In this document: piece after piece, positions 11,301 to 18,832 of the stretch
How the letters are laid out: each line of letters opens with the position of its first letter
How positions within the stretch are numbered: the first letter of the stretch is position 1
Source: JBGAJN01 sp044224905
GTDB taxonomy: Bacteria > Verrucomicrobiota > Verrucomicrobiia > Limisphaerales > JBGAJN01
Direction of reading: 5' to 3'
Assembly: GCA_044224905.1 (NCBI GenBank)
Contig: JBGAJN010000001.1
Span: 1,922,001-1,986,000, forward strand
Length of the DNA: 64,000 nt
The notes under the pieces: model-generated
Seen by the model: only the letters and a program-made list of their open reading frames with translations
What the model was told of the DNA's origin: nothing
The model's database searches: none
Program-made: the position numbers and the translations under genes

Positions 11301-12037
11301 GCGGCGCGAGCACGTTCCTCGGCGGCAGCACGGTGAACGACGGCACGCTCGTCTTGACGGGCAGCCTCAATAGCTTGGTCACCGTCGCGGGTGGAACCCT
11401 CAGCGGCACAGGCACCGTGAACAGCGACGTGACCGTGACCAGCGGCGGGCTCGCCCCCGGCCTCTCGCCCGGCGTGCTGACCGTGAAAAGCAATTTCACT
11501 CTGGCCGCCGCCGGCAGCTTGCAGATCGAGATCAACGGCACCGCGCCCGGCACTGGCTACGATCAGGTGAAACTCACGAGCGCATCGAGTGTGATCACGC
11601 TCGCGGGCGACCTCGCCATCACCGCGACCAACGGGTTGGCGATCAACACCACCTTCGTCATCGTCACCAACTCCGGCAGCGCCGCCGTGAGCGGGACGTT
11701 CGCGGGCAAGCCGCAGGGCTTCACCTTCTTCGCCAGCGGCTACTGGTGGCGCGTGAGTTACACCGGCGGCAACGGCAACGACGTCACCCTCACCATCGTC
11801 GCGCCGCCCGCCACGCCACTTGTGACTCCCACCTCGGTCTCAAACGGCTTCGCCCAACTCACCGTGACGGGCGACTCGAACCTCGCGTATCAGGTGCAAG
11901 CCTCCACCAATCTCGCGAATCCGGCGTCGTGGACGACCCTCCTCGTCACCAACTCGCCCACGGTTCCCTTTAACTGGACGGACACCAACGCCGGCAGTTT
12001 CATCAAACGCTTTTACCGCGTGCTGCTGGGGCCGTAA
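8318..12037 (+). CDS. Secreted GH16-like protein with FnIII, golvesin-like and beta-strand-repeat regions
   Basis: A 1239-residue protein from the chosen ATG; an ATG six codons later (8336) is also possible, and the upstream TTG at 8294 is unlikely. A hydrophobic signal segment ends in 'GVAGADAAP'. Then come an FnIII domain (about 25-115), a golvesin-like domain (about 120-255: 'VVDNSDATG...GFYGTNYLFDG...IADAVAFVR') and a GH16-type concanavalin domain (about 260-480). The GH16 active-site pattern ExDxxE is present as 'EVDITE' near residue 360, so endo-acting glycanase activity on beta-glucans or agar/carrageenan-type glycans is plausible. The rest is autotransporter-associated beta-strand repeats ('TNTYTGPTTINAGTLVITG'), ending in the YQVQASTNL segment and FIKRFYRVLLGP. 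Its stop codon overlaps an unused ATG of the next frame. Substrate unknown. Confidence 0.82.
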   Translation: MGLVNQMAAPVNCLFSCIPLAVALALLGVAGADAAPSTPANLVATVAPLNGQVGLVWSASAGATNYNVKRSLTAGGPYALAGSTAATSFTDTNVVAGTAYFYAVSAVDGTGESAAFNEISTTPVIVVDNSDATGVTIVGAWTAATGVPGFYGTNYLFDGNTGATGGKRVTFSPDLPVAGWYDVYGRWTTNANRASNTPFDIVSTQTTNTLSINQRTNSGWMLLGTFSFDAGTNGRVVIRNDGANGQVIADAVAFVRVGVPLADYSLVTFSDDFTAPVYSTNTWAIYDNRTNLTSSNGALHLNTILVGTNYTYGGLYTRTAQQRFGYYETRMQLARDDGLNNAFWLYTPFKNDNGVDKLEVDITEAHFHNESHMNVHDWKPTHLSTSATLPVPGIYPGFHTVGFEWARDNTLRWYWDGALVRTLAATSFNAFSNLTPMQVMFSTKVVPGFSGTPGPLLDGSSMDVDYVRVYQKPGWTGSSNGNWGTAANWGPDGVPANGDAAIFNVGSSNTTVALAADKAVKEIFFSTTNCPAYTFTSTNKLILGALAAGSGLGGILINGDVTNAQVFNLPVVASNTLALVNYSTNPGATLDLNSNLTSSATNRALLFGGDGRVNVRGALSSLFRNVTRYDDGITMLSASNAFTGVLDIQNGSVVITTNGALGATGSNAVTLATNGSLVLSGNVIYSANEELHLGGDGDTAGGRLGALDTANGTNFAFTGPIFCDTHATIANSVPGSLLTVTGLMDTDTNSYKLTFQAEGDIVATNVISGAGRIKIIGQGTVSLGTNNTFIGPTYAFPQTAVYPGGTLIVQGDGIFGAAPPTFNPINIENKGTLRIVSSFTLHTNRGISLGLNADYGEGIFEVLPGVTFTVPTPIANIGGQGDALTKAGAGTLVFGGTNTYTGPTTINAGTLVITGNELISGSSDLVLNDGTFDLNGFTETVGDVTLNSGSITNTGGSSAQYLSGTSYTVQSGQISARLGGSGALVKTGAGTATLSGASTFLGGSTVNDGTLVLTGSLNSLVTVAGGTLSGTGTVNSDVTVTSGGLAPGLSPGVLTVKSNFTLAAAGSLQIEINGTAPGTGYDQVKLTSASSVITLAGDLAITATNGLAINTTFVIVTNSGSAAVSGTFAGKPQGFTFFASGYWWRVSYTGGNGNDVTLTIVAPPATPLVTPTSVSNGFAQLTVTGDSNLAYQVQASTNLANPASWTTLLVTNSPTVPFNWTDTNAGSFIKRFYRVLLGP
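11972..12037 (+). repeat. Conserved C-terminal tail module, copy 3
   Basis: Same 66-nt tail-coding module as at 3696 and 17650, here with FIKRF instead of FLKRF. Confidence 0.85.
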
Positions 12038-12087
12038 TGCAACTTGGCTCGAGGACGATTTTCTGCCACGCTGATAGGCTAAGTCAG

Positions 12088-15000
12088 ATGTTCCGGCCAA
12101 TGTTCAACCGCACCGGCACCGCGTGGGCGATTCGCCTCGCGGCTGTGCTGTTTTTGATTTCCCGCTTCGCCGGAGTGGCGGCAGGATATCTCGACAACCA
12201 GACGCAATACTCCAATCAGGACCCCGACACGGAGACCCGCCGCTCGGAGCATTTCCGCATCTGTTTCGGCCACTACAATCGTGACACGGGTACGCCGGTC
12301 ACGGAGCAGTTCGTGCAGGGCAATCTCCAGATGTTCGAGCAGGCGTGGAATCGCTGGGTGAATGAGATGGGGTTGCACGACATCAACGAGTCGTCGAACA
12401 CGAACTACGTCGATGGCAACAAATACCGCGCGAACTTCAATCTGCTCATGACGTGGAACGACGGCGGCGGGGGCGGCGCCTATTCGAGCGCGGATGCGAA
12501 GGGCTTTTTCTACGCGATGGGCAACCCCGGGGTGGCGCGCTTTGATCCGCCGTCGGGGGCCACGCCGCACGAGTTCGGCCACGCGTGGCAGGGCACGGGC
12601 GCGGGCTTCAACGGCAGCGATAGTTCAGGCTCGTGGTGGGAGGGCCATGCGAATTGGATGATGCTCCAGTATCTGAACAGCTATCCGCAGGCCGGCGGTT
12701 ACATTTACAACGGGATGTATTATCCGTCGCACGGTCGCGACTACTACGACTCCTTCATGATCTGGGAAACGGCGCGCGACGACGCGCGATACGGCCCTGC
12801 TTGGGTCAACAACGTCTGGACCAACGCCACGCCGTCGCAGCGTGTCAGCGAGTTCATCATTGATCGCATGATCCGCCTCGACTCGTCCGGTTCACCCGAC
12901 AAGCCCGGCGCCATGAAGGATCTCTGGGGCGACATGGCGAAGAAGCTCATCACGTGGGATTGGGAACGGCAGCGCTGGCTCGCGCAGGCGAACCAGCCCG
13001 ACGACGGGAGCAACTGGGAATTCTACCAGCGTTGCCGCACGCCGCTCGTGAAACTGCCCGGCGCGCCCGGATGGTTCCGCCCGAGCCGCGAGCACGTGCC
13101 GATGGAGTTTGGTTTCAATCTCATCCCGCTCGCTGCGACTAATGGCACGACGGTGAGCTGCAATTTTCAGCCGCAAGGCGATCCCGTCCGGCAGTCCGAC
13201 TGGCGCGCGTGCCTCGTCGCGGTGAGCACCAACGGCAGCGCGCGCTACTCAACGTTGTGGAACTTGGGCACGCAGGCGATGAACCTTTCCCCCGACGAGA
13301 CCAAGCTCTACCTCGTGGTCATCGCGACGCCGAAGCCGATGAAGATTCTCGACCCGGTGTGGAACGCTTACGTCACCGATGCCGGCTTGCAGTTTCCTTA
13401 CGCAGTTTCGTTCAGCAACGCCGCGCCGAAGAACGTGATCTTTCCTCCCCAGAGCCGCACCGGCATGCATCAGCACACGAACGGTCTCGGCTGGGTCGCG
13501 AACACCGCGACGGTGGACGCGACCGCCTACGTCGGCCCGAACGCGCAGGTGCTCAACGCCGCCCAAGTGCGGAACAATTCGCGCATCGAAGACTACGCCG
13601 TCGTCCGCGACAGCGCGCAGGTGCGCGACAACGCAGTCGTTTCGGGCCGCGCTGAAGTGAAAAACAACGCGCAGGTATACGGCAACGCCAAGGTGCGCGA
13701 TTGGGCGCGGGTGTTCGGCTACGTAGAGATTTACGGCAATGCGCGCGTCATCGAGCACGGCAACTGCGGCGACGGCAACGCGACCACGCACACGAAGGTT
13801 TACGGCGACGCCGTGGTGAAGGGCACAACCTACGTTTACGACACCTCCACGCTCGCGGGCTGCCTGATCATGGACGGCGACTCCGCGAACGGAAACGGGA
13901 CCAACGCGTCGATCGCCGGCGTGCATTTCGGCTGGGGCTGGGGCCAGGACGTGGCGCGGTTCAATGGGCTCACGAACAACAACTACCTCTACGCACAGCA
14001 CACGTTCGAGCGCGACAACGCCGTCTTCGCGATGGACGAATACGGCATCAACCATGGCTTCCTCATGAACGGCGCGCGCGTGGAAGCCGACACCAATACC
14101 CCGGCCCGCGGCGGTCGCGTGCTGCCCTTGAACGGCACCAACCAATACGTCGAGCTGCACGATTCCGTGAACGATGTGCGCAACACCACGATCGCCGTCT
14201 GGACCAAGTGGGCCGGGGGCGTTGCAGATCAACGTCTCTGGTCGATGGGCGACGGCAGCAACAAAGTGATGCATCTCACGCCCAACGACAGCATCACGGG
14301 CGGAGTCCGCTTCACGATCACCGATGGCGTGACGACGCACGTGCTCGACGCCGGCGCCCTGCCAACCAACGCGTGGACGCATCTCGCCGTGGTGTTCACC
14401 AACACCAGCTGCCTGCTCTATTCGAACGGTGCGCCCGTCGCGACCAATGCGGCAATGACACTGTTCCCGGACCTCCTGAACGCGCCGCTGATGGAGAACG
14501 CGAACTACCTTGGTCGCGGCAATGCGGGGAATTACTTCGCCGGCATGGTGGACGATTTCCGCGTTTACCTGCGCGCGCTGAACGACACCGAGATCGCGAC
14601 GCTTTACGCCACGCCCGCGCCCGCCGCCGTGACGATCACCAACGACGTCACCGCGCCGACGCCGAATGCCGCCACGTGGCTCGTGGCGCCGGTGGCCGTG
14701 GGCGATGACGCGATCACCATGAGCGCCACGCCCGGCAGCGACGCGAGCGGCTGGGTGGAGTATTACTTTGCCTGCACCGCCGGCGGCGGCCACGACAGCG
14801 GCTGGGTGTCGTTTAACAAATACACCGATGTCGGCCTCACGCCGGGAACACTCCACACCTACACCGTCCGCATGCGCGATCGCGCGGGCAACGTCACCAC
14901 GGTTTCCGCGCCCGCGAGCGCAACCACGCCCGTCTCCAGCGTCGGCGCCGCGAGCTTTGCCTACGGGCCGATTGGCATCGCGACCAACGCCATCACGATG

Positions 15001-17715
15001 ACTGCCGCGATCGGCACCAACGCCAGCGGGCAGACGGAATACCTCTTCAGCCGCTCCGGAAGATCCAGCGGCTGGCAGGCCTCGCCCACGTGGACGGACA
15101 CCGGCCTCACCAACGGCAGCAGCTACACCTACACGGTGCAGATGCGCGATCAGCACGGCACCACGGGCGCGGTTTCGACCAACGCCACGGCCGTCGCCCG
15201 CGACCAGGCCGCGCCGATTCTGCCGCGCAACTACGCGCAATGGGTCATGCAGCCCTACGCGACGATCTCGAACTCCGTGAGCATGACCGCGCAAACGCCC
15301 GTCACTAACGACGCCAGCGGCGTGCAATACTTCTTCCGGTGCGTGAGCAGCAACGCGCCTGACAGCGGCTGGATCAACAGCGCCACCTACAACACGCCGC
15401 TCCTGCCCGACGGCACCTACACCTTTGCCTACAAGGTGCGCGACCGGAGCGCTTCGAACGAATCGCCGTTCTCCGTGAGTTACTCCGCCACGATCACGCC
15501 GACGACCGGCTACCACACGAATACGCTGAGTCAGGTGCTCACGAGCCCCGATGATTATCTCGTGACCTTCAACGGCACGGTGATGCGCGTGAATACGAAC
15601 AGCTACCTCGTGAAGGATCTCACCAACGGCGCGAGCATCACGGTTCGTCCCTCGACCTACGGCGAGGTCACGACGAACACGCTGGCGCTGCGCAACGTGC
15701 GCGTGAGCGGGCATCTCTACACCTTCGGCACGAACCGCGTGGTGACCTACGCCATGGTCGTCTCCAATGGCAACCCGACGCTCTACACCATCTCCGGTCG
15801 CGTCACCGACCCGGCGAGTAACGGCATTCCCGGCGCCATTGTTTCCTTCTCCGACACCAACAACGCCTCCTCCAACGCGATCGTCACGGCCACCACGGAT
15901 GCCGGCGGCAACTACTCGCGCGGCGTGCCTGTGGGCACATGGTTCCTCGCGGCGAGCGCGGCGGCCTACAACACCTCGGCGGACCGCATGCTCGCAATCA
16001 GCAACGCCGGCGCGGTCAACGTGAACTTCACGCTCGTCTCCAACGCGATCATCAGCGGCACCGTCACGCGCCGCAGCGATGGCACGCCCATCGCGGGAGC
16101 GTCCGTTTTCTTCTCCCGCTCGCCCGGTGCATCGGCCGCGCCGGTGTTTACGGCGACGACGGACACCAACGGCAACTACGCGCAGGCAGTGCAGAACGGC
16201 GCGTGGTTTGTGGCTGCGGGCGCGAGCGGCTTTTTCACCGCGCCGGACAAGGCAATCACCGTTGCGGGCGCCAACCTCGGCGGCATTAGCTTCGCGCTCG
16301 GATCGAGCACGCGAACCATTCCGCGCACGAACGAACTGCTGTTCGCCGCATTGACGGAAAACCTTCCCGCGAGCGGCAACACGGGCAACTGGCCGACGCT
16401 TGTCCCGTCGGGGCAGAACCTCGCGATGATCGGCACGCCCACCGTTGTGACCACCAACGGCGTGAAGTGGGTGAACCAGATTGCCGACGGGCCCGGCTTC
16501 CGTCGCGCGACCTACGCCGCGCCGATTCCCGTCAGCGGCGCGACCATCGTGGTCGTGGCCCGCCCGCGCCGGGTGCCGAGCAACAACTGGGATTCGCTTG
16601 TGGACATTTTCTACGACCGCCTCGTGCTCGGCATTCGTAACGACACCGGCGTCATCAACGTGCGCCGCAACGGTTCGATCGACTTCAGCAGCGCGGCGAT
16701 TCCCGATGGTGCGACGCGCATCCTGAGTCTCGTCGTGCAGACCAACGGCCAGTATCGCGTGTGGGCCAACGGCGTGCCGATCTACACGAACAACAACCTC
16801 AGCGCGTTCACGATGCTGACCAACGGCGTGGCCGGCGGATTCGCAAATGCGGTGAACGTCGGTCGCAACGATCCCGACGGCTGGACGACTTTTAACGGCC
16901 AGATTGGCGACGTATTCGTTTACACCAATGCGCTGCCCGACGTGGACCGCGCCGCGCTGGAGGCCGATCTCACGAACAAATTCCTCACCACGGATTTCAC
17001 GATCACCGCCACGGCCAACGCGGGCGGCACGATCAATCCCAACGGCGGCGTGCTCGTGAATCCGGGCGGGAGCCAGACCTTCACCATCACGCCCGCGCCC
17101 GGCAACACGCTCACCAACGTGCTCGTGAATGGCGTTTCGCAGGGCGCGATCACCAGCTTCACGTTCACCAACGTCGCGACCAACTTCACCATCACCGCGG
17201 TCTTCACCAACCAGCGTCCGGTGCTGGGCGGCATTTCCAACCGCACCATCAACGCCGGCCAATGGCTGCTGATCACCAACACGGCCAGCGACGCGGAGAC
17301 GCCCGTCAACGACCTCACGTTCAGCCTGCTAACGAGCACGACCGGGGCGACGTTGAACGCGACAAACGGCCTCTTCAGCTGGCGGCCCATCGTCGCGCAG
17401 GCCGGAACGAGCAACCAGTTCCGCATTGTGACCGCGGACACCGGCGTGCCGGTCACAAGCGCGACGCAGCAGTTCAATGTCTTCATCAACCCGCTCGCTG
17501 GCCCCAGTGTCACGAGCGTGACGCGCAGCAACAGCCAGACACAGTTGCTGATCACAGGCGACCTCGGCCCCGATTACACCCTGCAGGCTACGACGAACTT
17601 TACGGACTGGACTGACCTCCTCGTCACCAACTCGCCCGCGCTGCCGCTAAACTGGACCGACACGAATGACGGTAGTTTCCTCAAACGATTCTATCGCGTA
17701 TTGCTCGGGCCGTGA
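12088..17715 (+). CDS. Giant secreted DUF6055 zincin-like / hexapeptide-helix / LamG protein (Svx/AvrXca-like N-terminus)
   Basis: An 1875-residue protein; this ATG gives a good signal peptide ('TAWAIRLAAVLFLISRFAGVAAG'), whereas the ATG at 12037 would put an unlikely leader before it. The first 450 residues resemble DUF6055 and the Svx/AvrXca secreted virulence proteins, with a zincin signature HEFGH near residue 161 and a downstream Glu in 'WWEGHANWM'. Next, about residues 465-600, is a run of hexapeptide units ('NAQVLNAAQVRNNSRI', 'DSAQVRDNAVVSGRAE') typical of a left-handed beta-helix. Then come a LamG_3-like domain (about 675-840), three FnIII-like repeats ('YTVRMRDRAGNVTTVS'), two carboxypeptidase-regulatory-like domains ('TISGRVTDPASNGIPGA'), another concanavalin-like domain, a divergent InlB-type repeat, an Ig-like domain and the FLKRFYRVLLGP tail. 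A cell-surface or secreted metalloprotease is a reasonable inference; the substrate is unknown. Confidence 0.8.
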   Translation: MFRPMFNRTGTAWAIRLAAVLFLISRFAGVAAGYLDNQTQYSNQDPDTETRRSEHFRICFGHYNRDTGTPVTEQFVQGNLQMFEQAWNRWVNEMGLHDINESSNTNYVDGNKYRANFNLLMTWNDGGGGGAYSSADAKGFFYAMGNPGVARFDPPSGATPHEFGHAWQGTGAGFNGSDSSGSWWEGHANWMMLQYLNSYPQAGGYIYNGMYYPSHGRDYYDSFMIWETARDDARYGPAWVNNVWTNATPSQRVSEFIIDRMIRLDSSGSPDKPGAMKDLWGDMAKKLITWDWERQRWLAQANQPDDGSNWEFYQRCRTPLVKLPGAPGWFRPSREHVPMEFGFNLIPLAATNGTTVSCNFQPQGDPVRQSDWRACLVAVSTNGSARYSTLWNLGTQAMNLSPDETKLYLVVIATPKPMKILDPVWNAYVTDAGLQFPYAVSFSNAAPKNVIFPPQSRTGMHQHTNGLGWVANTATVDATAYVGPNAQVLNAAQVRNNSRIEDYAVVRDSAQVRDNAVVSGRAEVKNNAQVYGNAKVRDWARVFGYVEIYGNARVIEHGNCGDGNATTHTKVYGDAVVKGTTYVYDTSTLAGCLIMDGDSANGNGTNASIAGVHFGWGWGQDVARFNGLTNNNYLYAQHTFERDNAVFAMDEYGINHGFLMNGARVEADTNTPARGGRVLPLNGTNQYVELHDSVNDVRNTTIAVWTKWAGGVADQRLWSMGDGSNKVMHLTPNDSITGGVRFTITDGVTTHVLDAGALPTNAWTHLAVVFTNTSCLLYSNGAPVATNAAMTLFPDLLNAPLMENANYLGRGNAGNYFAGMVDDFRVYLRALNDTEIATLYATPAPAAVTITNDVTAPTPNAATWLVAPVAVGDDAITMSATPGSDASGWVEYYFACTAGGGHDSGWVSFNKYTDVGLTPGTLHTYTVRMRDRAGNVTTVSAPASATTPVSSVGAASFAYGPIGIATNAITMTAAIGTNASGQTEYLFSRSGRSSGWQASPTWTDTGLTNGSSYTYTVQMRDQHGTTGAVSTNATAVARDQAAPILPRNYAQWVMQPYATISNSVSMTAQTPVTNDASGVQYFFRCVSSNAPDSGWINSATYNTPLLPDGTYTFAYKVRDRSASNESPFSVSYSATITPTTGYHTNTLSQVLTSPDDYLVTFNGTVMRVNTNSYLVKDLTNGASITVRPSTYGEVTTNTLALRNVRVSGHLYTFGTNRVVTYAMVVSNGNPTLYTISGRVTDPASNGIPGAIVSFSDTNNASSNAIVTATTDAGGNYSRGVPVGTWFLAASAAAYNTSADRMLAISNAGAVNVNFTLVSNAIISGTVTRRSDGTPIAGASVFFSRSPGASAAPVFTATTDTNGNYAQAVQNGAWFVAAGASGFFTAPDKAITVAGANLGGISFALGSSTRTIPRTNELLFAALTENLPASGNTGNWPTLVPSGQNLAMIGTPTVVTTNGVKWVNQIADGPGFRRATYAAPIPVSGATIVVVARPRRVPSNNWDSLVDIFYDRLVLGIRNDTGVINVRRNGSIDFSSAAIPDGATRILSLVVQTNGQYRVWANGVPIYTNNNLSAFTMLTNGVAGGFANAVNVGRNDPDGWTTFNGQIGDVFVYTNALPDVDRAALEADLTNKFLTTDFTITATANAGGTINPNGGVLVNPGGSQTFTITPAPGNTLTNVLVNGVSQGAITSFTFTNVATNFTITAVFTNQRPVLGGISNRTINAGQWLLITNTASDAETPVNDLTFSLLTSTTGATLNATNGLFSWRPIVAQAGTSNQFRIVTADTGVPVTSATQQFNVFINPLAGPSVTSVTRSNSQTQLLITGDLGPDYTLQATTNFTDWTDLLVTNSPALPLNWTDTNDGSFLKRFYRVLLGP
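17650..17715 (+). repeat. Conserved C-terminal tail module, copy 4
   Basis: Same tail-coding module as copies at 3696 and 11972, ending FLKRFYRVLLGP and a TGA stop. Confidence 0.85.
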
Positions 17716-17919
17716 CGCTGGATCGGAGCTGGATGTTCCCTCGGCATGCCCTATCTTGAAACGCGGTTCCTCCGGATCAAACCACACACGGCCATCAAAG
17801 AGAACTGCGCCCTCCGCCGTGGCGCCTTGCGTTTCCAACTCGGTCTCTGCCTTCAGCACTGGGATATTGGGCACCTTCGTCTGATGAAACGTGCGCTTCG
17901 GCCTCGTCTCCGCAGTGGG

Positions 17920-18375
17920 TCAGGGCAGCCAGTTCATGTCCACGCAGAAGTTGTGCAGCCGGCGCAAATAGACGTTCGTGGAAACAGTGCCGACCTGCAT
18001 CACGCGCAAAAGGAGTTCTCCCGGTGTCTCGATGATGACGCGATTCCAAAGCGGCGTGAGTGCCCGATCTTTGGCGACTTTCAACCAGCGGGCCTTGTTC
18101 GCGTCTTGCTTGGTGTTGGTCAACGCTTCAAGGGCCTGCTGCCGGGTGCGTGTCGTGATGCCGTTGTCGCTGCCGGCCAGATATGCCTTCGAGATTTGCA
18201 GATTGAGCACGGGCTGCCGCTCGGCTTGGCTCTTCGCTTCCACGATCTGGCTGGCGGCATCTTCGCTGTCGGTGCGCAGGCTTGTGCGCTTGCCGGTGGT
18301 CGAGTCCACGCAGTAGAAGGCATTTCCGCGAATGCCACGACGAATCAAACGGTAACGTGTGTTAATAGTTTTCAC
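17920..18375 (-). pseudogene. Truncated tyrosine-integrase N-terminus (element left of 18.5 kb)
   Basis: A 151-codon frame beginning MKTINTRYRLIRRG and ending ...RRLHNFCVDMNWLP, followed at once by a stop. It carries the arm-binding and SAM-like N-terminal part of a phage-type integrase ('FYCVDSTTGKRTSLRTDSED', 'AERQPVLNLQISKAYLAGSD') and lacks the whole catalytic domain; full-length relatives are about 400 residues. A homologous fragment sits at 39480-39741 ('YYAYDSVTGNSVSLKT', 'ADRQPAITLGLARVYLNAAD'). Both lie about 160 nt left of a tRNA-Cys 3'-end copy, in the same orientation, so each was the integrase of an element inserted at that tRNA. No continuation of the catalytic domain is visible downstream, so this is a 3' deletion, not a simple stop. 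Confidence 0.75.
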
Positions 18376-18471
18376 GCAACCGCGAGGCTAATTGAGGCCG
18401 CTTCCTAAGATTTACGGAGTAGTGGGCGAGTTAATGCCCGTTACGCCGAGTTCTCACGGAGTGGGGAATTT

Positions 18472-18493
18472 GGTGTCCGTTTTGGTGTCCGTT
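18472..18493. repeat. Paired direct repeat GGTGTCCGTT, likely integrase arm sites
   Basis: GGTGTCCGTT occurs twice with starts 12 nt apart, just left of the tRNA-Cys 3'-end copy at 18539. Its position and spacing match the different pairs at the ends of the other two elements, so it is likely the arm-site pair of the element that ends here. Confidence 0.55.
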
Positions 18494-18538
18494 GCGGACT
18501 CCCTTCCTCTTAAACCGATGCTGCACACGCAGTTCGGT

Positions 18539-18563
18539 TTGGAGGCGAGGGTCGGAATCGAAC
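18539..18563 (-). mobile_element. Attachment site A: partial copy of tRNA-Cys 3' end
   Basis: 25 nt identical to the 3' end (CCA, acceptor and part of the T-arm) of the intact tRNA-Cys at 53380-53454, in the same orientation. Identity is lost after ...AATCGAAC. Integrases that use tRNA 3' ends leave such copies at the far end of the insert. This one separates an element to the left (integrase remnant 17920-18375) from the element running to 39.9 kb. Confidence 0.8.
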
Positions 18564-18615
18564 GAAGCTTCGACCGGCACCAACGCCAAAATCCTGCGTT
18601 ACAGCCACAATTTTA

Positions 18616-18626
18616 GCCTTTGTTTA
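18616..18626 (+). repeat. Inverted repeat half GCCTTTGTTTA (left end of 18.5-39.9 kb element)
   Basis: The reverse complement occurs at 39884-39894, just inside the right end of the same element. It may be a recombinase or host-factor binding site; 11 nt alone is modest evidence. Confidence 0.4.
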
Positions 18627-18702
18627 CGGGCGCGCAAGTGTGTTCTAACACTATCCGCTCACTATCGGTTTTAACCCGCCCCGCACTCGGTTTTAACTCG
18701 GT

Positions 18703-18722
18703 CGTTGAAGGTTTCGTTGAAG
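18703..18722. repeat. Paired direct repeat CGTTGAAG, left arm sites of the 18.5-39.9 kb element
   Basis: CGTTGAAG occurs twice with starts 12 nt apart. The identical pair with the same spacing stands at 39835-39854, just inside the right end, so the two pairs bracket one element. Confidence 0.65.
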
Positions 18723-18765
18723 GTTTTTTGGCGCGAAGTTGGTGTGCTTGCGGTGAATCCGCAAT

Positions 18766-18794
18766 CTAATCACCGCATAATATGCGGCGATTAG
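18766..18794. promoter_or_regulatory. 29-bp near-perfect palindrome upstream of fic (operator-like)
   Basis: Two 14-nt arms (CTAATCACCGCATA and TATGCGGCGATTAG) match at 13 of 14 positions around one central base. It ends 38 nt before the fic start codon. Size and symmetry fit a dimeric repressor site; the winged-helix C-terminus of the Fic protein itself is a candidate binder (inference). Confidence 0.6.
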
Positions 18795-18832
18795 TTCTTG
18801 TCTTCGCCGCACCTCCAGCGGAGAATGGCGCG

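Larger units (their letters stand above)
18376..18832. other. Non-coding junction between integrase remnant and fic
   Basis: No gene is evident. The stretch holds the GGTGTCCGTT pair, the tRNA-Cys 3'-end copy (attachment site A), an inverted-repeat half GCCTTTGTTTA (18616-18626), the CGTTGAAG pair (18703-18722) and the palindrome before fic (18766-18794). It reads as the fused ends of two adjacent integrated elements plus the fic promoter region. Confidence 0.6.

Noticed and set aside
13249..17262. 1337-codon open frame on the - strand opposite the giant secreted protein
   Set aside because: It is composed of Arg, Ala, Gly, Val and His strings without domain structure and is the antisense shadow of a GC-rich repeat gene. 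The same applies to 2205-3623, 10223-11197 and 5070-6131 on the - strand.
17647..17874. 75-codon frame on the - strand after the third giant gene
   Set aside because: It overlaps the end of a real gene and has no family signature. It might be a shred of the deleted integrase region, but I cannot support it.
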